64,000 bases of DNA from contig JAOMCX010000002.1 in NCBI GenBank assembly GCA_028345195.1, positions 1-64,000 on the forward strand, in the 5' to 3' direction. The DNA comes from Candidatus Nitrosopelagicus sp. GTDB taxonomy: Archaea; Thermoproteota; Nitrososphaeria; Nitrososphaerales; Nitrosopumilaceae. The notes beneath the pieces were generated by a model. The model made no database searches. It was not told the DNA's origin and saw only the letters and a program-made list of their open reading frames with translations. A program made the position numbers and the translations under genes. How positions within the stretch are numbered: the first letter of the stretch is position 1; every line of letters starts with the position of its first letter. Shown here piece by piece: positions 52,503 to 62,284 of this stretch.

Positions 52503-53354
52503 TTGGACAGAAAAAATATAGAAATTAATCCACTTTTGGAAGTGTACAGCAAGTACATCGAGAAGATTGATTCAGCCTTACAAAATGAGTTAGAACTATA
52601 CTCAGAATCAGAATTTTGTGAGCCTCTAAAATATGCATTAGACGGTGGAAAACGAATCAGACCAATAATCTCACTTTTGGCAGCCGAATGTGTCGGAGAG
52701 ATTGATGAGAATGTGTATGCAGGAGCATGTGCAATCGAACTGCTCCATACAGAATCAGTCATACATGACGATATTATTGATAATGAAACTCAGAGAAGAC
52801 ACAAGGATCCATTCCATATCAAATATGGGTATAACACAAGTGTTCTAACAGGAGACTTTGTTCTAGGATTAATTCTAAACATTTCATCTAGATTAGACAA
52901 AGCACGAGTTACCAAAGATTTGGCAACAGCTGCAATGCTCATGAGTGAAGGAGAAGTGTTAGAAGGAAAACTAGAAGAAAGTGAAGATGTAACATTTGAA
53001 GATTACATCAAGGTGATGGATTACAAGACCGCAACTGCCTTTGAGATGGCAGCCAAACTAGGAGCAGTGATTGGAGGCGGAAGTGAGGAAGAAATTTCAG
53101 GATTAGCAGAATATGGAAAAAATATTGGAATTGCGTATCAAATTAAAGATGATTTGATGGATTGGAAAAATGAAGATAAATTATTTAATTTACTAGTTAA
53201 GAAGAGTTCAGATCCTAGAGTTGTATTCAACAAGATGGAAGAGTTATTGAAATCTTATTCGCAAAAAGCTCTTGAGAGTCTAAGAAAAGTAAAAGATTCT
53301 GATTCAAAACACAACTTGGAAGAATTAGTAAGTTTCACAGAGTTTAAGGCATAA
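52503..53354 (+). CDS. idsA: Polyprenyl (geranylgeranyl) diphosphate synthase
   Basis: Builds C20 prenyl diphosphate for ether lipids. 283 residues from TTG 52503. The first Asp-rich motif is HDDIIDNETQRR, the second is KDDLMDWKNED. GGKRIRPIISLLAAE and TGDFVLGLILNI are conserved. Residues before the first DDxxD control chain length (LLHTESVIHDD); C20 is most likely. Its 3' end overlaps nuoN by 11 bp (convergent). Confidence 0.92.
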   Translation: MDRKNIEINPLLEVYSKYIEKIDSALQNELELYSESEFCEPLKYALDGGKRIRPIISLLAAECVGEIDENVYAGACAIELLHTESVIHDDIIDNETQRRHKDPFHIKYGYNTSVLTGDFVLGLILNISSRLDKARVTKDLATAAMLMSEGEVLEGKLEESEDVTFEDYIKVMDYKTATAFEMAAKLGAVIGGGSEEEISGLAEYGKNIGIAYQIKDDLMDWKNEDKLFNLLVKKSSDPRVVFNKMEELLKSYSQKALESLRKVKDSDSKHNLEELVSFTEFKA

Positions 53355-54828
53355 CTGCAGTCATTGAAGGCGTAATCATTTCTACAAATTGTATTATTGG
53401 TTCTGGGTATACACCAATTGTTACCATAAAGATTACAGAGAATATCATTACACCTACAATTGATGCAGGTTCTTTGACTCGTTTTTCTGTTTCACCTTCA
53501 AAGTACATCTTTCGTATAATCCAACCATAGTATGCTAGAGATAATGCACTGTTCAATACTCCAGCTATTGCAAGCCATGGAGCCCACCAAACAACGCTTG
53601 TTGCATCAATGGCAGAACCAAACAGCATAAGTTTACTCCAGAATCCATTAAGTGGCGGTACACCAGCTAAAGCAAGTAATGAGATGACAAGACCAAATGC
53701 AGTAATTGGCATTTTTCTACCAAGTCCCTTGATTTTATCTAAATGTACAATTCCAAGTGTTGTGACAATTCCTGCTATTGCGATAAATGCTGCACCTTTC
53801 ATCACAGCATGATTTAGAATGTGGAATAATGATGCCTGTAATCCTAATCCGCTGAACGGCGCAAGTGAGATACCAATTAAGATGTAACCTGCATGACCAA
53901 TACTAGAGTATGCAAGCATTCTTGTGAGATTCTTTTGCATGATTGCTGCGATATTACCGATAGTCATCGTCATTATGGCAATCACTCCTAACGCTAACGT
54001 CCAGTCAAGGTTTAGCGCCGCAGCACCCATAATTACAACTCTTAATGCAGCAGCAAATCCTGCTTTTTTGGTTCCTGCAGCGAGTAATGCTGTGATTGGT
54101 GTTGGTGCACCTTCGTATGTATCTGGTAGCCACATGTGGAATGGAACAAGTCCCATTTTGAATCCAAATCCAGCAATGAACATACCAACTGCAAGTAAGC
54201 CAATCGGAAGCATGTCTGGAGATAGATTTGAGAATCCGTAAATGACATCACCGATGTTTGTAGAACCGGTAATTCCGTATGCAAGTGAGATGCCATATAT
54301 GATAATTCCAGAAGATAATGCTCCAAACAAAAAGTACTTGATGGCAGCTTCGTTTGATGACGGGTCTTTCTTGTTATATCCTGCAAGGATGTATGTTGGA
54401 ATACTCATCAGCTCCCATGCTACAAATAACATAACCAGGTCTGTTGAAAATGCAATCAAGACCATACCAATACTTGAAAGTAAAATTAATGAGAAGTAAA
54501 TTGCTGGATTTGATTTATTTCTCATGTAATTGAAAGAACCGGCAACTGCCATTATTGATACAATGAGCATTGCAATTGCAAAGAATGAACCAAATCCATC
54601 GTCAACTAAAACATCACTGGAGAAGATAGCGGCATCTGCAACAGAGTCTGTATAGAATCGGTAAATTACATAACCAAGGGATAAGAGTAATGCACCAAAT
54701 GCAATTAATCCATAAAATGTTGAACTACCCTGTTCTTTTCTTACAACATTGATTACAGGAATTATCATTCCTGCGATACCAAGAATTACCATTATGATTA
54801 TTGGGGTGGAAGTTAGTTCGATCATCAT
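53344..54828 (-). CDS. nuoN: NADH-quinone oxidoreductase-type complex I subunit N
   Basis: Proton-pumping antiporter-like subunit, about 494 residues and 14 helices. MWLPDTYEGAPTPITALLAAGTKKAGF and MLAYSSIGHAGYILIG are core proton-channel motifs. Start chosen at ATG 54828 (MIELTSTP...) rather than the GTG six bases earlier; an AGGTG SD-like site lies just upstream. Last gene of the nuo operon. Confidence 0.94.
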   Translation of the reverse strand: MMIELTSTPIIIMVILGIAGMIIPVINVVRKEQGSSTFYGLIAFGALLLSLGYVIYRFYTDSVADAAIFSSDVLVDDGFGSFFAIAMLIVSIMAVAGSFNYMRNKSNPAIYFSLILLSSIGMVLIAFSTDLVMLFVAWELMSIPTYILAGYNKKDPSSNEAAIKYFLFGALSSGIIIYGISLAYGITGSTNIGDVIYGFSNLSPDMLPIGLLAVGMFIAGFGFKMGLVPFHMWLPDTYEGAPTPITALLAAGTKKAGFAAALRVVIMGAAALNLDWTLALGVIAIMTMTIGNIAAIMQKNLTRMLAYSSIGHAGYILIGISLAPFSGLGLQASLFHILNHAVMKGAAFIAIAGIVTTLGIVHLDKIKGLGRKMPITAFGLVISLLALAGVPPLNGFWSKLMLFGSAIDATSVVWWAPWLAIAGVLNSALSLAYYGWIIRKMYFEGETEKRVKEPASIVGVMIFSVIFMVTIGVYPEPIIQFVEMITPSMTAVMP

Positions 54829-54834
54829 AAACAC

Positions 54835-56904
54835 CTATAGTAACAATATCAGAACTACGAAAAGTAGTCCAGCTCCAAATATGTAAAGATAAGATTGCGA
54901 TACGCCTGTTTGTGTTCCTTGAACAACTCTAGCACTCCAACCAACAGCTTTCTCAAATCCGATGTTCATTCCAGTATCAATTGCTGTACGTTCAAAGTAT
55001 CTCCAGATTCCACGTGCCATCCACAATGGTGCGACAACAAAGCCCCAATAAACAAAGGCATTGAGATACCATCTGTTCAAGAATAGTTTATGCATTGAGT
55101 AAAAGAAAATGTTAGAGTTTACAAATTTGGCCGGATCCACCCATCGTCCAATGTAGAAGATATATCCTAATCCAAAGCCTGTTGCAAATGCAACTAGTGA
55201 TGCTCCAAGTGCTACAGGGTTAAGTCCTGAAAGGAATCCAGGCAATACAGATTCTTCTCCACCATAGTGAGATGATTCGATTCCAAATGAGTGTACGAGA
55301 TATTCCTCAAATAGATGATGTAATTCCTCTTCTGCAGATAATCCGATTAATCCAATTCCTATTGTTAGTACTGCAAGAATTCCATATGGAATCCACATTG
55401 ATCTTGGTGCTTCGTGTATATGATTGCCTTCGCTTTCCATCTTTTCAATATGTTTACTGTTCTTTCCAAAGAATACCATTCCAATCATTCTTGTGGTGTA
55501 AAATGCTGTAATAACTGCAGTTAGAACTGCGATAAGGAATAACGGTAATGCCCAAGAACTGTCAGCTTCATAAACTGCTGCAAATATTGCATCCTTACTC
55601 CAGAATCCTGTTGTGATAAATGGAGCACCCATTAGCCCAAGACCTGCAGCCCACATGAACGCATACGTCTTTTTCATTTGTTTTTTCAGTCCACCCATAT
55701 CGGTCATGAACCGAGAACCAACTACATGCAGTAATGAACCCGCCGCCATGAATAATGATGCTTTGAACATTGCGTGAGATATTAAGTGGAAGAATCCAGC
55801 TGTGTAACCATCAACATATTGGTGTGAAAGACCTGCGACACCAAGGGCTAACATCATGTAACCAATTTGTGAACCGGTTGAGTATGCCAAGACTTTCTTA
55901 ATTTCAGGATTAACCATTCCTTGAGTTGCAAGTAATAATGCAGTGATTGCACCAACCCATGCAATGATTTCGAAGAATTGGTCTGCAAGAATTCCTGCAG
56001 CTGCTAATGCAAATACAATTGGTCCAATTCTTGCAACTAAAAATACACCAGCCTTGACCATTGTTGCTGCATGGATTAATGCAGATACAGCGGTAGGACC
56101 GGTCATTGCTTCTAAGAGCCATTCGTTAAGTGGGAATTGTGCAGATTTACCCATTGCACCACCAAATAGTAAAACAAATGCAGGAACTAACAATCCCTGG
56201 GCAGACATTTCTACCGCCCAAGCAGTATCAGAAACTAATTCTTTAAATCCAAATGTTCCAGCAAACAAGAAAAGAAGTAACATTCCTGAAAGCATCATTA
56301 CATCACCAACTTTGGTCATGATGAAGGCCTTCATTCCAGCATGTGTTGGAGAGAAATATTCCATAACACCAAGTGCAGAACGACCTTCTTGTCCAACGTG
56401 ATCTTTCTTCTTATCACGATACCAGAAGCTGATCAAAGCATACGACGCAAGACCCACTCCTTCCCAACCAAAGAAGACTTGTAATAGATTATCAGAAAGT
56501 ATGATCAGTTGCATGGAACCAATAAAGAACATCATCCAGAACCAGAATCGAGTGATGTCTTTGTCACCTTTCATGTAACCTGTACTGTAAACCATGATTA
56601 GGAAAGAAATCCATCCGACTACATTTGCCATTATGATTGATAGAGGATCAGCGAGAACACCTGCTTTGAGACCGATTGCATCAATCCACATAACTTGGTG
56701 ATGAATCTCATGTGCTTCCAATGCCATTGGGAACAATGTTGCTGCAGAAATTGCACTCATTAAAGCAAATGCAACTGCAACTCTACCGGTAGATAATTTT
56801 GAGAATTTACCAACTGCAGGAATTATCATGGCTGCTGCAAATGGAAGTATCCAGATTAACCAGACATTAAGTTCACTTACAGGGATTCCAAAGAAGTCTG
56901 CCAT
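54835..56904 (-). CDS. nuoL: NADH-quinone oxidoreductase-type complex I subunit L
   Basis: Largest antiporter-like subunit, 689 residues, about 16 helices. FFGWEGVGLASYALISFWYRDK, the LHAATMVKAG-like ALIHAATMVKAGVFLVARI and LAYSTGSQIGYMMLALG motifs are typical. The C-terminal lateral helix region contains PLWMARGIWRYFERTAID. Adjacent to nuoM and nuoN with gaps of 0-3 nt. Confidence 0.95.
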   Translation of the reverse strand: MADFFGIPVSELNVWLIWILPFAAAMIIPAVGKFSKLSTGRVAVAFALMSAISAATLFPMALEAHEIHHQVMWIDAIGLKAGVLADPLSIIMANVVGWISFLIMVYSTGYMKGDKDITRFWFWMMFFIGSMQLIILSDNLLQVFFGWEGVGLASYALISFWYRDKKKDHVGQEGRSALGVMEYFSPTHAGMKAFIMTKVGDVMMLSGMLLLFLFAGTFGFKELVSDTAWAVEMSAQGLLVPAFVLLFGGAMGKSAQFPLNEWLLEAMTGPTAVSALIHAATMVKAGVFLVARIGPIVFALAAAGILADQFFEIIAWVGAITALLLATQGMVNPEIKKVLAYSTGSQIGYMMLALGVAGLSHQYVDGYTAGFFHLISHAMFKASLFMAAGSLLHVVGSRFMTDMGGLKKQMKKTYAFMWAAGLGLMGAPFITTGFWSKDAIFAAVYEADSSWALPLFLIAVLTAVITAFYTTRMIGMVFFGKNSKHIEKMESEGNHIHEAPRSMWIPYGILAVLTIGIGLIGLSAEEELHHLFEEYLVHSFGIESSHYGGEESVLPGFLSGLNPVALGASLVAFATGFGLGYIFYIGRWVDPAKFVNSNIFFYSMHKLFLNRWYLNAFVYWGFVVAPLWMARGIWRYFERTAIDTGMNIGFEKAVGWSARVVQGTQTGVSQSYLYIFGAGLLFVVLILLL

Positions 56905-56907
56905 TTA

Positions 56908-58464
56908 CTATCCCCCCATCACTCCTTGCATGTATGGCATGATGTGTCCTAGGAATATGTCAGGATAAATTCCAACGACGATAGTAAATCCTGCTAAAAC
57001 CATCATTGGCGCAAGCATATACCAGCTTCCGTCTTTTACATTTTGTAAGTTCTCAGGTAATTTTCCAAAGAAGACTCGTTTTAGCATCCAAAGAATGTAA
57101 GACATTGTAAGTGCAGTAGCAATCAAACCTAATGCAAACATGAGACTTCGTAAATCGTTTCCTTCTTCTATTGCAGTTTCTAATGCACCATAGAAGACCA
57201 TCCATTCTCCCATGAATCCGCTTGTTGGAGGAATACCCATTATTGTTAATGCACCAATTACAGCACATACTGCGGTAATTGGCATTTTACTTGCAAGACC
57301 ACCAAGTTTAGAGAAGCTTCTTGTTCCAACTTGAACTATGATTACACCAGCGGTCATGAAGAGTAATCCTTTACCTAAACCGTGTGAAACATACATCATT
57401 TCCGCACCGGCTAGACCATAAGTAGAAAATGAACCAATTGCAAATAGCAGGTAACCCATCTGACTGATACTAGAATATGCAAGCATTCGTTTGAAATCAT
57501 CTTGCATTAACGCCATAGCGCCACCATAGAACATTGTTACAACACCCCAAATGTTCAACATTATTGAAATGTCGCCGTACGTTTGTGGCATGAACTCTAC
57601 GATTAACCTGAATAATCCATATGCACCAATTCCAATCATAGCTGGAGAAAGTAGAGCACTGATTGGTGTCGGAGCCGCACCATGAGCATAAGGCAGCCAA
57701 ACATGGAATACAAAGGCTGCAAGTTTTACACCCAATCCTAAGATTATAGCAACAGCAGATACCACCAGGATATCAGGGTCAATTGCTGCTTCATTGATAT
57801 CTACAAAATCAAAGCTTCCAACACTTAGACCGATTGCTAGGAAACCAAGTAATAGAACGACTGCACCAACGTGAGTCCAGAATAAGAATTGTAAAGCAAT
57901 TCTACGTCTATTTCCATCTCCATAGAAAGCAACTAGGAAAAATGATGGTATGAGCATAACTTCGAAAAATATGTAAAATTCAATGAGATTTGTAGATAAA
58001 ACGGTTCCAAGCATTCCCATTGCAAAGACTAGGAACATTGCAAAGTAGAGACCAGATTGACGGTTGACATAGGTCTGTAGTGCAACAGATTCAACTACTG
58101 CAGTTGTCTGACCATCAGTTGTTGCATTTTGATGATAATGTTCTTTGAATAATTCTTCGAATTTATGAACCATGTATGGTTTTGAGTATAGTGCAAGAAC
58201 TGTACACAATATGTAAATGATTATTGCAAATGGAGTAGCAAGTCCATCTAGCATGAAACCAAATTCACCGAACATTGTAGTCCATGGATAATGTTCTTCG
58301 TATGTTCCGCCTAATGCTGCATTAATCAGAATAACAGAACAGTATAGAAGTAAACCAAAGGTAAACCATGTTGCATATGTAGGACCATAATTTCTTCCGA
58401 TTAGATATGCAACCGGAGACAGTAACAGTGGTAAAAATACCGCCTGTAAAAGTACAAATTCCAT
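56908..58464 (-). CDS. nuoM: NADH-quinone oxidoreductase-type complex I subunit M
   Basis: 518-residue antiporter-like subunit. FFEVMLIPSFFLVAFYGDG, VWLPYAHGAAPTPISALLSPAMIGIGAYG and MLAYSSISQMGYLLFAIG are diagnostic. The long soluble loop after the third helix (HYHQNATTDGQTTAVVES) is a lineage feature. Starts inside the nuoK stop (TAATG). In the gene order M precedes L, the reverse of the E. coli order. Confidence 0.95.
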   Translation of the reverse strand: MEFVLLQAVFLPLLLSPVAYLIGRNYGPTYATWFTFGLLLYCSVILINAALGGTYEEHYPWTTMFGEFGFMLDGLATPFAIIIYILCTVLALYSKPYMVHKFEELFKEHYHQNATTDGQTTAVVESVALQTYVNRQSGLYFAMFLVFAMGMLGTVLSTNLIEFYIFFEVMLIPSFFLVAFYGDGNRRRIALQFLFWTHVGAVVLLLGFLAIGLSVGSFDFVDINEAAIDPDILVVSAVAIILGLGVKLAAFVFHVWLPYAHGAAPTPISALLSPAMIGIGAYGLFRLIVEFMPQTYGDISIMLNIWGVVTMFYGGAMALMQDDFKRMLAYSSISQMGYLLFAIGSFSTYGLAGAEMMYVSHGLGKGLLFMTAGVIIVQVGTRSFSKLGGLASKMPITAVCAVIGALTIMGIPPTSGFMGEWMVFYGALETAIEEGNDLRSLMFALGLIATALTMSYILWMLKRVFFGKLPENLQNVKDGSWYMLAPMMVLAGFTIVVGIYPDIFLGHIMPYMQGVMGG

Positions 58465-58769
58465 TAGCCTTTCAAGCTCCTGAAGTCTGCAATATCGATG
58501 TTTTTGTACATACGATATGCTACAATAATTAATGCAAGTCCGACTGCAACTTCTGCTGCAGCAATTGCAATTGAGAATAATGCAAGTGTTTGTCCACCAC
58601 TGTGTGGCATAAATCTAGCAAATGCAACAAGATTGAGGTTTGCAGCGTTGACAATAATTTCAACTGCAAATAACATTCTGATTGCATTTCTTTTTACCGC
58701 TAAACCATAAATTCCAATACCTAACAAAGCAACGGATACTAATACAAATTCAATTAGCTCATTGCTCAT
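58464..58769 (-). CDS. nuoK: NADH-quinone oxidoreductase-type complex I subunit K
   Basis: 101 residues, three helices. The conserved membrane glutamates are seen in NAIRMLFAVEIIVNAANLNLVAF and ALFSIAIAAAEVAVGLALIIVAYR (described in parts). Overlaps nuoJ by 11 bp and nuoM by one base. Confidence 0.95.
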   Translation of the reverse strand: MSNELIEFVLVSVALLGIGIYGLAVKRNAIRMLFAVEIIVNAANLNLVAFARFMPHSGGQTLALFSIAIAAAEVAVGLALIIVAYRMYKNIDIADFRSLKG

Positions 58770-59265
58770 TTTCTATTGTATCCTCCCTTCGTGCTAGAAC
58801 TAATGCACCCATGACAGAACCTGCTAAAATTAGGGCCATCAAGATTAATGCAGGCCAATAATATGTGAGAAAGTCACCACCAATTTCTCTAAAGTCAACA
58901 GGATCAGAGTCGGTACTGATTGTTTTAATTCCAGAATCCATAATGACTGCACCTAGTGCAAGAATTACAATTAACATTAAGCCAATTCCAGCGAATTTTC
59001 TTTTCGGGTCTTCAATTTTTTTGAATATGAGTTCTCTTTTTACAAGCATGACAGTGAATAAGATAAGAACAGCAATGGAGCCAACATAAACTGCTAATTG
59101 GAACATTGCGACAAATGGAGAATCTAACATTACGTAAAAGCCTGCAACACCACCTAATGTTCCCATTAATGCAATTGAACCGTAAACAAGTGAACGCATT
59201 TCAAGTGCTGCAATTGCAGAGCCGATTGTTAATACAGAAATAGCTAAGAACAGAGCATCAGCCAT
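58759..59265 (-). CDS. nuoJ: NADH-quinone oxidoreductase-type complex I subunit J
   Basis: About 168 residues from ATG 59265 (ADALFLAISVLTIGSAI), 7 codons after a longer possible start that reads into nuoI. Five hydrophobic helices, with the conserved FQLAVYVGSIAVLILFTVMLV segment. The central hydrophilic loop is longer than usual (DSGIKTISTDSDPVDFREIGGD). Confidence 0.93.
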   Translation of the reverse strand: MADALFLAISVLTIGSAIAALEMRSLVYGSIALMGTLGGVAGFYVMLDSPFVAMFQLAVYVGSIAVLILFTVMLVKRELIFKKIEDPKRKFAGIGLMLIVILALGAVIMDSGIKTISTDSDPVDFREIGGDFLTYYWPALILMALILAGSVMGALVLARREDTIENEQ

Positions 59266-59755
59266 GTCTGGCGCCCCGTTTATCAATAATTAATTCTGAA
59301 TCTTGTTGAACTTGTGGTTTAACCTGTAATTGTGCAGGTGTGTAAATTAAGCCCTCTTTTGTAAATGATGATAATTCATAATCATTTGACATGTATAATG
59401 CATAAAATGGACATGCGTCAACACATAATCCGCAAAAGACACATTTTCCATAGTCAATTTGTGGCATGATTGATTTTGCATTTTGTCCCCACTTGTCAGG
59501 AACTTTTACCATTGCAATTGCTTCGGCAACGCCTTCACATGCAATTGAACATAATTGGCATCCAGTACAATGATCATGGAATAACATGTGTCTACCCTTT
59601 AGACCTGCAATAGCAACACCAGATGCAGGATCAAATTGGTAACCATCTCCAACAAATTTCAATTTTTGTTCAGGATATCTCAAAGTAAAACGTTTTACTG
59701 CCAGATGTTTAATTCCGGAGTTTAATGCTTTGATGATTCCAGTTGCAGTTCCCAT
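59258..59755 (-). CDS. nuoI: NADH-quinone oxidoreductase-type complex I subunit I (two 4Fe-4S clusters)
   Basis: 165 residues. Two ferredoxin-type motifs, CTGCQLCSIAC and CVFCGLCVDACPFYALYM. The first ends CE rather than the usual CP. It lies close to cluster N2 in the electron path. Starts within the nuoH stop (TAATG). Confidence 0.95.
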   Translation of the reverse strand: MGTATGIIKALNSGIKHLAVKRFTLRYPEQKLKFVGDGYQFDPASGVAIAGLKGRHMLFHDHCTGCQLCSIACEGVAEAIAMVKVPDKWGQNAKSIMPQIDYGKCVFCGLCVDACPFYALYMSNDYELSSFTKEGLIYTPAQLQVKPQVQQDSELIIDKRGARHG

Positions 59756-61131
59756 TACAAAATTCCTCCAGGTCCTATTACTCCAGCATACACCAATCCG
59801 AGTGCAATAAAGATGTTAACGAAGGACAAACCAATTAGTTTGTACCAACCAATGTGCAACAACATATCGAGTCTGATTCTTGGGAATACACCTCTTGGTA
59901 ATAGTATAAAGAAAATTACTCCAACTGTTTTTAGTACAAACCAAATAACGCCGCTAACTAATAGCTGTCCGCTAGTATACACCAGTTCACCCTGTTCCTG
60001 CAGGACCCATTCGTTTGGATCTTTGTCAAGTAATGGTAAACCAGGTGTGTTAACTGTGAGAATTGGGTCACCAGCATAGTTTGGAATTGGAATACCTTCG
60101 GTAATTAGTTCAGTCTCTAATGGAGGCCAGAATACAGGACCGGTCCATCCACCTAAGAAAATTATTACAAATAATGCTGCAAACGCATAAAGTTTGAGAT
60201 AAGAACCTAATTGAACTAATCCATACATCATTCCAGAAAATTCAGTTAACCATCCTGCTACAATCTCACTTTCTGCTTCTGGAAGATCAAATGGAATTCT
60301 TTCTAGTTCAGCTAACATAGTAGTAAAGAAAACAATTGCACCAATTGGCATGAAGATAATCCAAGGGAAACTACTTTGAGATTCTACAATTTCACTAAGA
60401 TTAAGCGTTCCAGTTAAAATTACAACTCCCAATAGAGATAGGATTAATGGAATTTCAAACGATACCATTTGGTGAAGTGCTCTAATTCCACCAATGAATG
60501 GGAATTTACTGTTAGCAGACCATGCTGATAAAATTGTAATGATTGGGAAGAATCCAATTACTGCAAATACTGCAAGTAAACCTACATCCAAGTCTGCAAC
60601 AACCCATCCACCAGGTGCAACAGGAATTAATGCGACAAATGCAGCAGCAGTACCGACAAATAATACCGGCGCTGCCCAGAATAATGGTTTGTCAGCTTTT
60701 GCAGGAATGATAATTTCTTTTGAGATTAATTTCAAGCCATCACCTGCTAGTTGTAAAATACCTTCAACTTTGCCACAATAAAATGGACCAACACGAAGTT
60801 GTAGTTTCGCTAACATTTTTCTTTCAACAAAGATTGTTCCTGCAGCTATCAATGCTGCAAAACCAAATCCAGGGAAGGCTACAATTCTAAATAAATCAGA
60901 ATAGATAAGCGCCTTGATTAATGGAATCTGCATTGTCGGGTTAAACAGCCATGTAAATGCCAAGAAAGCGGTTAGAAGTTCACCGTCAATTACCGGTAAC
61001 TCTAGATAGAATAATACAATTTGAATTGCTGGAATTCCTGCAAGTGTTACAATTGTTAGAATCCAAAAGGCATTATCAAAAATTCCTTTTAGAAAATATC
61101 CAAGACGGAATTTTGGTGCAATAACAGACAT
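59755..61131 (-). CDS. nuoH: NADH-quinone oxidoreductase-type complex I subunit H
   Basis: 458 residues, about eight to nine helices; forms part of the quinone chamber. VERKMLAKLQLRVGP (with FVERKMLAKLQ), RALHQMVSFEIPLILSLLG and LERIPFDLPEAESEIVAGW are invariant motifs. The protein carries a longer than usual loop after the seventh helix (DPNEWVLQEQGELVYTSGQ region), as in other Thaumarchaeota. Confidence 0.95.
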   Translation of the reverse strand: MSVIAPKFRLGYFLKGIFDNAFWILTIVTLAGIPAIQIVLFYLELPVIDGELLTAFLAFTWLFNPTMQIPLIKALIYSDLFRIVAFPGFGFAALIAAGTIFVERKMLAKLQLRVGPFYCGKVEGILQLAGDGLKLISKEIIIPAKADKPLFWAAPVLFVGTAAAFVALIPVAPGGWVVADLDVGLLAVFAVIGFFPIITILSAWSANSKFPFIGGIRALHQMVSFEIPLILSLLGVVILTGTLNLSEIVESQSSFPWIIFMPIGAIVFFTTMLAELERIPFDLPEAESEIVAGWLTEFSGMMYGLVQLGSYLKLYAFAALFVIIFLGGWTGPVFWPPLETELITEGIPIPNYAGDPILTVNTPGLPLLDKDPNEWVLQEQGELVYTSGQLLVSGVIWFVLKTVGVIFFILLPRGVFPRIRLDMLLHIGWYKLIGLSFVNIFIALGLVYAGVIGPGGIL

Positions 61132-62283
61132 TTATCGGTCAGCCTCCACGGGCCAATAGTTTAGACTCCAATAAACTGCAGGCATGTTTCCAAGTTTTTC
61201 TCCTTTTAGCAAGTATGGTAATGCAATTAAATTTCTGAAAGAACTTACACTAAGTTTTAGACGATATGGTTCAGGTTTTCCTCTTGAAATGATGTGACAA
61301 CCTGCTGAACCTCTTCCACTTTCAACTCTACGATAAACTTCATCTTCTCTACCTTTTGGATTTGGTTTGAGTTTTGTTCTAATAGAGCCTGATTTTGGCA
61401 TTTTCTCTAATGCTTGTCTAATAATATTACAACTCTCTAACATATCAAGCCAAGGGATTTTAGAACGTGCATATGAGTCACCAGATTTTAGTACATTGGT
61501 ATGTACATCAAGTTCATCATAGACGTCATAGGGTTCTTTGATTCTTAGATCATAATCGACACCACTTGCGCGAAGAACTGAACCTGTAGTTCCTAAACGA
61601 ATTGCATCTTCTCTAGATAATACTCCGGTGTCTTCGGTTCGTGCTTTTAGAATTGGATTATCATAAAAGATATCAGCGTATTCTTTGATACGTTTTTCAA
61701 AGTAATTTACTTGACGTAAACACACATCTTCAAAGTTTGCAGGAACATCATTTCTAACACCACCTGGGATAAAGTATGCATGTGTTACTCTAGCACCAGT
61801 AATTTTTTCCATTAAATCAATTAAAAGTTCCCTATCTCCTGCAGGCCACATAAACATTGTAGAATGTCCAAGAAATATTCCATAGATTGCAAGCCAGTAT
61901 TGAATATAGATACATCTGTTTAGTTCTGCTGCAATTACACGAACATACTTTGCACGTTCTGGAACTTCAATTCCTACTAAATCTTCTACTCCTAAAACAT
62001 AAGGATACAAAATATTACAAGAATCATGAATTACAGGTCGCTCTAGATGAGGAATATTTGTAATGTAGTTTCTAGATTCAGCCATTTTTTCTTCACCACG
62101 ATGAACGTAACCAGGATCAGGATCTGCATCGACTATGTAATCACCATCAATCTTTACAATAATTCTCATGTGTCCAGAACCAGGATGTTGTGGACCGACA
62201 TTTAGTGTCATAATTCTATCGTCTATATTTTCTACCTGTAGACCAGGAGGCATTTTTTTAGTTGGAATTACTTGTTCAGCCAT
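61132..62283 (-). CDS. nuoD: NADH-quinone oxidoreductase-type complex I subunit D (49 kDa type)
   Basis: 383 residues. MTLNVGPQHPGSGHMRIIVK, VHRGEEKMAESRNYITNIPHLE (seen in parts) and LRASGVDYDLRIKEPYDVYDELD mark the 49-kDa subunit, related to the large subunit of NiFe hydrogenases; GSAGCHIISRGKPEPYRLK near the end. Participates with NuoB in quinone binding. Separate from NuoC, unlike the fused E. coli form. Confidence 0.96.
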   Translation of the reverse strand: MAEQVIPTKKMPPGLQVENIDDRIMTLNVGPQHPGSGHMRIIVKIDGDYIVDADPDPGYVHRGEEKMAESRNYITNIPHLERPVIHDSCNILYPYVLGVEDLVGIEVPERAKYVRVIAAELNRCIYIQYWLAIYGIFLGHSTMFMWPAGDRELLIDLMEKITGARVTHAYFIPGGVRNDVPANFEDVCLRQVNYFEKRIKEYADIFYDNPILKARTEDTGVLSREDAIRLGTTGSVLRASGVDYDLRIKEPYDVYDELDVHTNVLKSGDSYARSKIPWLDMLESCNIIRQALEKMPKSGSIRTKLKPNPKGREDEVYRRVESGRGSAGCHIISRGKPEPYRLKLSVSSFRNLIALPYLLKGEKLGNMPAVYWSLNYWPVEADR

Positions 62284-62284
62284 T

